NCBI RefSeq assembly: GCF_021869765.1
Contig: NZ_CP084580.1
Coordinates: 2,976,001-3,040,000, forward strand
Direction: 5' to 3'
DNA length: 64,000 nt
Origin: Chryseobacterium sp. MEBOG06
GTDB lineage: Bacteria; Bacteroidota; Bacteroidia; Flavobacteriales; Weeksellaceae
Both the position numbers and the translations under genes were made by a program. Below are positions 26,024 to 34,004 of the stretch, one piece after another (position 1 is the stretch's first letter; each line of letters begins with the position of its first letter). The notes under the pieces are model-generated. The model saw only the letters and a list, made by a program, of their open reading frames with translations. It did not search any database and was not told the origin of the DNA.

Positions 26024-27052
26024 ATGGTAACCATAAAAAAAGAAGGAATTATACTCCGGAAAACGGCATTAGACTTTGAAAGTGAAGGTGTTTTAAACCC
26101 TGCTGTTATCTATAATAATGGAAAGATCCATTTGTTTTACAGAGCCGTGGCGGGGAATAATTTCTCCAGCATCGGATATTGTATGCTCTCAGATTACAAG
26201 ACTGTAGAAATGAGGTCTGAGCACCCAATAATAATCCCTGAGTTTGACTATGATAAACACGGAACGGAGGATCCTAGAATTGTAAAAATTGACGATCTGT
26301 TTTACCTTACTTATACCAGCTATGACGGCATAAATGCATTGGGAACATTGGCGACTTCCAAAGACCTTACATCATGGAAAAAAAAAGGCATAATTGTTCC
26401 GACAATTTCCTATACAAAGTTTAAACTTTTATCAGAAACGGAGGGAGCAATAGCTGAGAAATACAAACGATTTAATGAGTTTCCACCAGGTCACGAAAAA
26501 AATAAGGATATATTTCTTTGGGATAAAAATGTAATTTTCTTTCCAAGAAGAATAAACGGAAAGTTATATTTTCTTCATCGTATAAGACCCGATATTCAGA
26601 TTGTGGATATAGACAGCATTGAAGATCTAACCCCTGATTTTTGGAAAGTCTATTTTCTACAGTTCAGAGATCATATTGTTTTATCGCCAAAATATGACCA
26701 TGAATTAAGCTACATCGGTGGCGGATGCCCCCCTATAGAAACTGAACACGGATGGCTGATGATCTATCATGGCGTTCATGATACCGTTGAAGGTTATGTG
26801 TACAGCGCATGTGCAGCTTTACTTGAACTTGACCATCCTGAAAGAGAAATATCAAGACTTCCTTATCCCCTTTTCAAACCTGAAGAAAAATGGGAGGTGA
26901 AAGGAGAAGTCAACAATGTCTGTTTTCCAACCGGAGCCATTGTAGAGGATGATACTCTCTATATTTATTACGGTGCTGCAGACAAAAGAATTGCTGTAGC
27001 ATCTTTAAGCATCAAAGAGCTATTAAAGGAATTGCTGCACTACACATCATAA
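26024..27052 (+). CDS. Glycoside hydrolase family 130 protein (mannoside phosphorylase-like)
   Basis: The protein has 342 residues and folds as a five-bladed propeller. The catalytic Asp motif is GTEDPRIV. The HDTVEGYVYSACAALLELDHPERE and GAADKRIAVA segments near the end are also typical. GH130 enzymes phosphorolyse or hydrolyse beta-mannosides. No signal peptide is seen, so it acts in the cytoplasm. It is followed 45 bp later by a glycosyltransferase with a C-terminal toroid-like domain. The pair suggests mannose-containing glycan turnover or storage. Confidence 0.88.
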   Translation: MVTIKKEGIILRKTALDFESEGVLNPAVIYNNGKIHLFYRAVAGNNFSSIGYCMLSDYKTVEMRSEHPIIIPEFDYDKHGTEDPRIVKIDDLFYLTYTSYDGINALGTLATSKDLTSWKKKGIIVPTISYTKFKLLSETEGAIAEKYKRFNEFPPGHEKNKDIFLWDKNVIFFPRRINGKLYFLHRIRPDIQIVDIDSIEDLTPDFWKVYFLQFRDHIVLSPKYDHELSYIGGGCPPIETEHGWLMIYHGVHDTVEGYVYSACAALLELDHPEREISRLPYPLFKPEEKWEVKGEVNNVCFPTGAIVEDDTLYIYYGAADKRIAVASLSIKELLKELLHYTS

Positions 27053-27097
27053 CTGATCATTCAATAAGAAATCTCACACTTTAAAATAGAAATTAAC

Positions 27098-29400
27098 ATG
27101 AATAAGAATATACATCCAGACGTGGAGGAAAAGATAAAAAGACGGTCTCAAAATAAAAAAAACACAATTTATTATAAACCTGAAATTGTATTCATCAGTA
27201 CTTTTCCTCCTAAGGTGTGCGGTATTGCAACTTACTGTGAAGACCTTATAAGATCTCTACAATTAAAGTTTAAAGAATCATTTAAAATAATTATTTGTCC
27301 AATGGAAACCGGGGATGAAAGTTATCAGTATACAGAAAAGGTGGAATATAGGTTAAATACTTCAGATGCCGTTTCTTATTTGGAGCTTGCTGACCGGATC
27401 AATAAAAATGACAATATTCAACTTGTAATGCTCCAGCATGAGTTCGGTTTTTTTAATGAAACAAAAAATGGATTATCCCTTTTCCTTCAGCATTTAGAAA
27501 AAGAGATCATCATTACTTTTCATACTGTTCTGCCTAAACCGGATCAGGAATTAAAAGAAAAAGTGCAAAAAATCAGCAATTTATCCAAATCTATTATTGT
27601 AATGACAGGTATTTCAGCAGATATCCTTTCAAATGACTATGACATTCCCAATGATAAAATTACAGTGATACCACATGGTACCCATTTACTGCCATTTATT
27701 GATAAAACTTCCCTCAGAACGAAGTACGGATTTAAAGACAAAAAATTCTTTCCACATTCGGTTTATTGGGTTCCGGAAAAAATATTGAAACAACTCTGGA
27801 AGCACTGCCCGAAATCATTTCTCAGAATCCGGATGTGATGTTTCTGATTATTGGAAAAACCCATCCTACCATCATCAAAAGTGAGGGTGAAAAGTATCGG
27901 ATTTTTTTGAAGGAAACCATTCAAAGACTTAATTTAGAAAAGCATACCTTCTTCATTAATCAGTACCTGCCTTTGGATGAGTTATTAGATTATCTTCAGC
28001 TCACGAATATCTATCTTTTTACTTCAAAGGATAGAAATCAGGCTGTAAGCGGCACCTTTTCTTATGCCATCAGCTGTGGATGTCCCATTGTTTCAACTCC
28101 TATTCCACATGCTTTGGAAGTGTTAAAAGAAGATACGGGTATTATTATTGATTTTGAGGCTCCGGATCAGCTTGCTGCTGCTGTGAACCTCTTGCTGAAA
28201 AATGAAAATATACAGGAAAAGCTACGTTTAAAAAGTCTGGAAAAAATGGCTCCGACAGCTTGGGAAAACTCTTCTATTTTACATGCCCTGCTATTTCAGC
28301 AACATGGTAAAGATACAATAAAACTAAACTATACATTCCCTGCCATCAATCTCAGCCACCTCAAAAATATGACAACAGATTTTGGAATGATCCAGTTTTC
28401 TAAAATCAATAAACCGGATATAGACTCGGGTTATACTTTAGATGATAATGCCCGTGCGCTGATTGCAGTATGCAGGCATTATGAATTATACAGAGATGAA
28501 TCAGACCTTGCCTTAATTTCAACTTATCTGAATGTAATTAAGTTTTGTCAACAGCCCCATGGTAATTTTCTCAATTATGTAGACCAGCACAGAAAATTTA
28601 CACAGCAAAACTACGAGACCAATCTGGAAGATTCCAATGGAAGAGCCATCTGGGCACTGGGTTATTTACTTTCAATAAAAGAAATTTTACCTCATCAGTA
28701 TTCTGAAGAAGCAGAACTAATCTTAAAAAAAAGTATTTTCTCTCTGGAAAACATTTATTCTACCAGAGCCATGGCTTTTATTATAAAGGGATTATATTAT
28801 CAAAATTCCGAAAAAAATATTCCACTATTAAAAAAACTGGCTAACCGGCTCGTAAAAATGTACCAGCATGAAAAACACAATGACTGGCATTGGTTTGAAA
28901 GCTATCTGACCTATGGCAACAGTTTATTACCTGAAGCTTTGTTATGTGCATGGATCTCCACTAAAGAAGAAGTTTATCAACAAATTGCCAGTGAATCTTT
29001 TCAGTTTCTGCTTTCTAAAATATTTATCAAAGGAGACATCAGAGTGATCTCCAACAAAGGATGGCTGCAAAAAGACACCGTTAAAATACCTGAAACCATT
29101 GGAGGGGAACAGCCTATTGACGTTGCTTATACCATCCTTGCACTATCTGCATTCTACAGGGTTTTTAAGGATGAAAAATATTTACAACTGATGAAAAATG
29201 CTTTTATTTGGTTTTTGGGAAAGAACCATTTAAATCAAATTATCTATAATCCTGCAACGGGAGGCTGCTATGACGGCCTGGAGGAAAAAAATGTAAATCT
29301 TAATCAGGGTGCGGAATCCACAGTCAGCTATCTTATGGCAAGACTGTGTTTCTCCAAAGTACCTGTTAAATCATTGCTAAATGCGGATCATTTAACTTGA
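27098..29400 (+). pseudogene. Glycosyltransferase (GT4-like) with C-terminal toroid domain, split by one frameshift
   Basis: Two frames, 27098-27838 and about 27747-29400, are halves of one protein of about 767 residues. The first half starts a GT-B fold (FPPKVCGIATYCEDLI, LQHEFGFFNE, VIPHGTHLLPF). The second half continues with LLGSGKNIETTLEAL, the donor-site region (AVSGTFSYAISCGCPIVST) and then about 350 residues of an alpha/alpha-toroid-like domain. At 27740-27745 there are six A; with seven A the frame would read KDKKILSTFGLLGSGK without a break. One lost base in a homopolymer is either an assembly error or a recent mutation. The gene belongs with GH130 upstream. Confidence 0.85.
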
Positions 29401-29418
29401 ATTTTGCAGAAATAATAA

Positions 29419-30516
29419 TTATGGAACAATCGTAATAAACAGGTAAATTAAAAATATAGCGATCAGTACAAATCCCTGCATAATATTCGTTCGGCCGGTC
29501 GCCAGTGAAACGGTAATAATAAAAAGGGACAACCCAAGAAGTATTGTTGACTTGATATCTATGCCTAATGACATTCTTATGTCGGTTATTACAGATATAA
29601 TTGCAATGGCAGGAATACTCAGTCCAATACTTGCGAGAGCAGAACCAAATGCAAGATTCAATGAGGTCTGGATCTGATCACTTTTAGCGGCTCTGAATGC
29701 AGCCACTCCCTCCGGAAGAAGAACAATACCGGCAATAATTATACCCACCAAAGATCTTGGAGCTCCTGCTGATACCACGATATGTTCAACATCTTTTGAT
29801 AGGAGTTTTGCCAATAAAACAACTACTCCAAGGCAAAGAATCAGCAATACACAACTGATGTATAGATTCTTACCGGAAGATTTCCCATGATCAGTTTGTT
29901 CAGACAGGTTTCCGGCCAGTTTGTTTTGCGGAGAAATGAAAAAGCTCCGGTGCCTGAGCGTCTGAATCATTGTAAAGCCTAAATAAAGCCCCAATGAGAT
30001 CAAAGCTATAAAGAGCAGTTGAAATGAGGTATATTCGCCTCCGCGGTGGCTTACAGTATAATTAGGCAGGATAAGCACAAAAATAATGACGGAGGTAAGA
30101 GTGATCAACGCTGTGCTTACCCCCTGCAAGGTAAAACTTTGTTCCCTGTATCTTAAAGAACCTATCACAATACAGCTACCAATGATCCCGTTAAGGATAA
30201 TCATCACTGCTGCAAAAACCGTATCTCGGGCAAGCGTAATGGTTTCCAAACCTTTGGCGCCCATCATTATGGAAATAATCAATCCTACCTCTATTACTGT
30301 AATGGCAAACGCAAGAAGTAAAGTGCCAAAAGGTTCACCCAAACGATGGGCAATAACTTCGGAATGATAAACTGCCGCAAGGACACTTCCCATCAGGAAT
30401 AAAGCAAGAATCACAGAATAAAAACCTGAAGAAAAAACAGCATTTCCAAAATAGAAGAGCCATGCCAGAATGGGAACAAAAAGGGTCCACATCCCTAAAT
30501 ATTTTTTTGTATTCAT
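29419..30516 (-). CDS. chaA: ChaA-like Ca2+(Na+)/H+ antiporter
   Basis: The protein has 365 residues with about 11 membrane segments. The two CaCA-type alpha repeats are visible: GEPFGTLLLAFAITVIEVGLI in the first half and PEGVAAFRAAKSDQIQTSLNLAFGSALASIGLS in the second. It is an inner-membrane cation/proton exchanger for calcium, sodium or potassium tolerance. It is convergent with the glycosyltransferase gene (18 bp apart). Confidence 0.88.
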   Translation of the reverse strand: MNTKKYLGMWTLFVPILAWLFYFGNAVFSSGFYSVILALFLMGSVLAAVYHSEVIAHRLGEPFGTLLLAFAITVIEVGLIISIMMGAKGLETITLARDTVFAAVMIILNGIIGSCIVIGSLRYREQSFTLQGVSTALITLTSVIIFVLILPNYTVSHRGGEYTSFQLLFIALISLGLYLGFTMIQTLRHRSFFISPQNKLAGNLSEQTDHGKSSGKNLYISCVLLILCLGVVVLLAKLLSKDVEHIVVSAGAPRSLVGIIIAGIVLLPEGVAAFRAAKSDQIQTSLNLAFGSALASIGLSIPAIAIISVITDIRMSLGIDIKSTILLGLSLFIITVSLATGRTNIMQGFVLIAIFLIYLFITIVP

Positions 30517-30823
30517 AAAAACCGTAATAAATTTTGTACAGTTGAATCCTCTTTCAGAGAAAATTAACTGGTTTATATTCCCTTTTAGAAAAGAGCTTCT
30601 ATTAATATTTTGAAGCAGTTCAGAAATATCAAACCGGAAATATCAAATAGGGTAAGGAAGGAAGTAAATACACCAAACTGTCACTATGAAACCTTCATTT
30701 AGCGTAGTAAACCGCTAAGATACAAAATATCAATAACTTATTAGAAGGATATAGAAAATATTTTTCTCTCCGTATCAATTAGTTTCTACCGGTGACAACA
30801 AGTAATATCGGAAAAACGGAAAA
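30517..30823. other. Divergent intergenic region
   Basis: This AT-rich region between chaA (minus) and the csbD promoter (plus) contains several short runs but no gene or hairpin I can support. Confidence 0.3.
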
Positions 30824-30892
30824 GGTGTGATATGTGCAATATTAAAATAACAATCTATAATACATCCTGTTGTAAAAGGTCCACCTTTGTAT
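30824..30892 (+). promoter_or_regulatory. Bipartite promoter, copy 2 (csbD)
   Basis: GGTGTGATATGTG (30824-30836) and CCACCTTTGTAT (30881-30892) have the same sequences and the same 57-bp start-to-start spacing as the element at 25162-25094. The csbD start is 33 bp further on. Confidence 0.65.
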
Positions 30893-30924
30893 AGTAACAA
30901 TTAAGTTATACCAAAATCCACATC

Positions 30925-31143
30925 ATGGACACAAACCACAACAAAGACAACAAATCTTCTAAAATTCCGGGAGACTGGAATGTGCAGTCTAAGCAGCTGA
31001 AAGAAAAATTTTCAACATTGACAGACTACGATTTAAAGTTAGAGGTAGGTAAAGAAAAGGAAATGCTCGAAAGAATCGGAAACAGGCTGAGAAAAAACCG
31101 TGAAGAGGTTCTCAATATCATAAAAGAGATTAATCTTTCGTAA
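30925..31143 (+). CDS. CsbD-like general stress protein
   Basis: The protein has 72 residues, small, charged and helical, with the GDWNVQSKQLKEKF motif of the CsbD family and a downstream LKLEVGKEKEMLERIG helix. CsbD proteins are strongly induced by general stress (sigma-B in Bacillus) but have no known activity. The specialised promoter upstream fits stress control. A terminator follows. Confidence 0.8.
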   Translation: MDTNHNKDNKSSKIPGDWNVQSKQLKEKFSTLTDYDLKLEVGKEKEMLERIGNRLRKNREEVLNIIKEINLS

Positions 31144-31201
31144 AGTGTTTAAAGATACAGTTAAAATCACGAAGAAATTACTTTTAAAGGGTTTCAGCTG
31201 A

Positions 31202-31240
31202 AAAAAAGGGATAGAAATCAGGCGATTCTATCCCTTTTAT
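31202..31240 (+). terminator. Rho-independent terminator after csbD
   Basis: Stem GGGATAGAA/TTCTATCCC (31208-31216, 31226-31234) is followed by TTTTATAT. It uses almost the same stem sequence as the terminator of the candidate sRNA at 24884-24918. Confidence 0.8.
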
Positions 31241-31279
31241 ATATCATACCCCCGCTTTTTCACTTTTAAACAAACGGTG

Positions 31280-31618
31280 ATGAATCATAAAGAACTTGAC
31301 AAATCAAAAGTATATACTACCACCCAAATTGTAGAATATATTTCAAATTCTGTTGTCAGCAGGACGATAATTGAAAAATTAACCGGTACTATCAGCGCTC
31401 TTTCGTTTGATGATGGAGAGGGGTTACCAGAAAAAACATCTCCTTTTGATGCTGTAGCGCAGATTATTGATGGGAAAGCAGAAATTATTATAGATGGCGG
31501 ATCCTATTTTCTTGAAGAAGGGGAATCCATTATTATTCCAGCGCACAAACCCAATTCAGTAAAAGGAAATAAACGCTTTAAAATGATTCTGACCATCATA
31601 AAAAGCGGTTATGAATAA
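31280..31618 (+). CDS. Cupin domain protein
   Basis: The protein has 112 residues from ATG 31280; a GTG one codon earlier is possible. It is a single cupin_2 barrel: VAQIIDGKAEIIIDGGSYFLEEGESIIIPAHKPNSVKG. The usual first-motif HxH metal ligands are absent (the first motif reads SPFDAVAQ) and only one His remains, so a metal enzyme is doubtful. A binding or sensing role is possible. Confidence 0.8.
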   Translation: MNHKELDKSKVYTTTQIVEYISNSVVSRTIIEKLTGTISALSFDDGEGLPEKTSPFDAVAQIIDGKAEIIIDGGSYFLEEGESIIIPAHKPNSVKGNKRFKMILTIIKSGYE

Positions 31619-31676
31619 AATAGCTGACAGTCCTTGAAAAAGAGATCAATAAAAAAGAAAGATAATAAAAATTCTA

Positions 31677-32477
31677 ATGAAAAAGCTGAATAAGCATCCA
31701 AAGAACAGATTTGGACTCCGAAACAAAAAAAACATTTCAAGAAAAGCGTATTACTCTCAGTTTGTTTCTCTTTTCTACATCAGAAATACCAATATCACTT
31801 TAGAAAGAGACGCAACAGAAATTCTTCGAATGCTCAGAGAATTAAATAGTCTTAATAATAACTCAAGATTAGTATTCAGCAGTCATTGCAGTTTAAGCAA
31901 GCATAATCTTTGGCAAACCGTTTTGCAGGATGGGAATGACAGCATACAATATATCAAAGTCCAATTTGAATATATACTGGAAAATATTGTTAAAAAAAAT
32001 AAAATCAATTCATATGTATTCTGGCAGCAAAACAAAACGTATATGGAAGACCTAAAAGAAAACAATGAAAAACTAATCCTGCGGGCTTCTCAGATCTTAC
32101 CACAAGAAGAAAAATTATCATGGGAAACAAATATATGCAGTTTCTATGATGAAATTTTCTCTTTACTCGTTCCGCTTACCAATATATGCAGACTGGAATC
32201 AGACTTTATTGAAAAGTATACTCCTAAAACTTTCAATAGTATTACCATGGATATTATTAAAAATATTCCAAAAGAGTACACCTTAAAGGAAGCAAGAGAA
32301 TATGAGCAGGAATATTTGAAAACAATAACAGACTACAGTCATGAATTCAATAAAAAAAAGAGTCTTTGGGGCAATATTCTAAATATACTTTCAGGAGGTA
32401 TGTACCATCTTCCATCAGAACACTTCATGCTTAAAAAATGGATCAATGGAAAAATGAAAGATAACCTTAATACATGA
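31677..32477 (+). CDS. Hypothetical protein
   Basis: The protein has 266 residues, is basic and mostly helical, and has no signal peptide or membrane span. The N-terminus is Lys/Arg-rich and the middle holds long polar helices. I do not recognise a family. It starts 58 bp after the cupin gene and precedes the small paralogue at 32518 by 40 bp, so the three may be co-transcribed. Confidence 0.6.
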   Translation: MKKLNKHPKNRFGLRNKKNISRKAYYSQFVSLFYIRNTNITLERDATEILRMLRELNSLNNNSRLVFSSHCSLSKHNLWQTVLQDGNDSIQYIKVQFEYILENIVKKNKINSYVFWQQNKTYMEDLKENNEKLILRASQILPQEEKLSWETNICSFYDEIFSLLVPLTNICRLESDFIEKYTPKTFNSITMDIIKNIPKEYTLKEAREYEQEYLKTITDYSHEFNKKKSLWGNILNILSGGMYHLPSEHFMLKKWINGKMKDNLNT

Positions 32478-32517
32478 TTATTACCTTAATTCCACAAACC
32501 TTTTAAATAATTGTGCC

Positions 32518-32781
32518 GTGAAAACAATACATCTTTTTCAGTTTAAAAATTCCTTTTCCCGAAACATTTCATTTTTTAAAGAAGAACGAAGGCTGAAAAC
32601 TGATTTGGCTGCGTTCGATTTAATAGACATTGAAATAGTAACAGAATACATCGTTAAAACTCATGATGACTTTACCTTTGAAGGCACCTCGGTTAATGAT
32701 CTTATATTAATGTGTAAAAGAGCACAGAAGACAATTGAACATTACTTTGTGGCAGGATTAAATGATTATGATGTGATCTGA
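32518..32781 (+). CDS. Small hypothetical protein, paralogue of the 24460 gene
   Basis: The protein has 87 residues with a GTG start at 32518, chosen because it aligns with the start of the paralogue (MKTIHLFQFKNSFSRN). The C-terminal ending NDYDVI is the same. Variation between the copies lies mainly in the middle. The function is unknown. Confidence 0.7.
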   Translation: MKTIHLFQFKNSFSRNISFFKEERRLKTDLAAFDLIDIEIVTEYIVKTHDDFTFEGTSVNDLILMCKRAQKTIEHYFVAGLNDYDVI

Positions 32782-33043
32782 AAAATAAAGCCAACAACAC
32801 ATCTTGACCTACAGAATTTATGCTTCTGGTACCATCTCTGATTTACTGCTTTTTTTACTATAAATTTTGTCGTTTTCCTGAAATAAGGCCCCAGATTGTC
32901 TCCCGGCTTTGCGGAAAAACAATATACGATCAGAGAGATACCGTTTTTAGAATCGTTTTTTAGAACATTTAAATAAACTTCCGGAGCCGGATTATTCATA
33001 ACATCCAAAAAGCATCCACTATTCTATCATAAAGATCATCCAT
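32766..33043 (-). pseudogene. Small hypothetical gene with an apparent single-base frameshift
   Basis: From ATG 33043 the frame reads MDDLYDRIVDAFWML then stops. With one more T in the five-T run (33011-33007 on the minus strand) it continues as DAFLDVMNNPAPEVYLNVL and on to 32766, giving about 92 residues. Codon use in the rejoined frame looks genuine. The 3' end overlaps the convergent gene at 32518-32781 by 16 bp. The family is unknown. Confidence 0.45.
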
Positions 33044-33177
33044 CTTTCGTAAGCCATCATCAAAGCATTAGAATGTAGGACATCTCTATTTTGTAATGAA
33101 AAATAAAATACTGACCTTAACACCTTTCTAAAACGACCTTTTTTGATTATTTTTACCTGATAATACATAACTAATAT

Positions 33178-33663
33178 ATGAGAAAATTCATTTTTGCAGG
33201 AATACTCGCTTTTGGAGGATTTCTAACAGCAAATGCACAGTGTACAGCTGTATCCACAATTGTTGAAAATTTTGATACCTGGAAAGATATTAACAAATGC
33301 TGGAGTGTACAGTCAGGAAAAGCAATGCTTTATGCCAATGATAAAAGAATTATATTTTACTCCATGAACAATCCTGGAGAGAATATGTATCTGGTGACCC
33401 CAAAAATTAAAGCAGGAAGCTATACCCTTACCTTTGATATTTCTGACAACGGAGGAGATACAACACTGGAACTTTTCTCAATAAACAATGCAGCAGACCC
33501 CAAATCATATGTTTCAATAGCCAAGCCTTCAAAGATAACAGGGGATAAAAAAGTATTTAACCTTTCTTTGAAAAAAGACACCTATCTGGGGCTGAAAGTG
33601 TTACTGAATAGCGTACATCAGGCAGTTTATGTAGACAATCTTTCTTTAAAGCCTAAAAAATAA
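33178..33663 (+). CDS. Secreted protein with jelly-roll-like domain
   Basis: The protein has 161 residues with a signal peptide ending LTANAQ (about residue 20). The mature part looks like a beta-sandwich of the choice-of-anchor/carbohydrate-binding type (VENFDTW, WSVQSGKAMLY, YLVTPKIKAGSYTLTFDIS). No type IX sorting domain is present at the end, so it is probably periplasmic or released. A strong terminator follows at 33764. Confidence 0.75.
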   Translation: MRKFIFAGILAFGGFLTANAQCTAVSTIVENFDTWKDINKCWSVQSGKAMLYANDKRIIFYSMNNPGENMYLVTPKIKAGSYTLTFDISDNGGDTTLELFSINNAADPKSYVSIAKPSKITGDKKVFNLSLKKDTYLGLKVLLNSVHQAVYVDNLSLKPKK

Positions 33664-33763
33664 TCATTTACAATTAATATATCAGGGATAGCCTCTGATT
33701 CCCCATAAAACAGTTCGATACCTTCGGGCTTATGACCAGCTGTTATCAGGCTTTATATCTTAG

Positions 33764-33796
33764 TCTCCAAAGTCTCATAACTTTGGAGATTTTTTT
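33764..33796 (+). terminator. Rho-independent terminator
   Basis: A perfect 10-bp stem TCTCCAAAGT/ACTTTGGAGA with a 6-nt loop is followed by seven T. Confidence 0.9.
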
Positions 33797-34004
33797 AAAC
33801 TCTTTTCTTTTTATTTACAAGAATACTAATTGCATTTATCATTAAATTACCCGTATTTATAATGCAAAACCTGCTACAGACAGGGCAGAAGCATCCATAA
33901 ATAGTTAAAATATCCTTAATTTATTCATAATAGAAGGTAGATATGGATTTTTGAAATCTTTAAATGAGTAATTTAGCGCTGCATTAAAAATGCGACGGAT
34001 CTTT

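Noticed and set aside
27766..27838. Overlapping start of a separate second glycosyltransferase gene (TTG at 27766)
   Set aside because: The sequence before the TTG continues the same protein in that frame (KILSTFGLLGSGK), so this is a frameshift and not a new start.
30086..30367. Open frame on the plus strand inside chaA
   Set aside because: Antisense to conserved membrane helices of ChaA; no independent start signal or homology.
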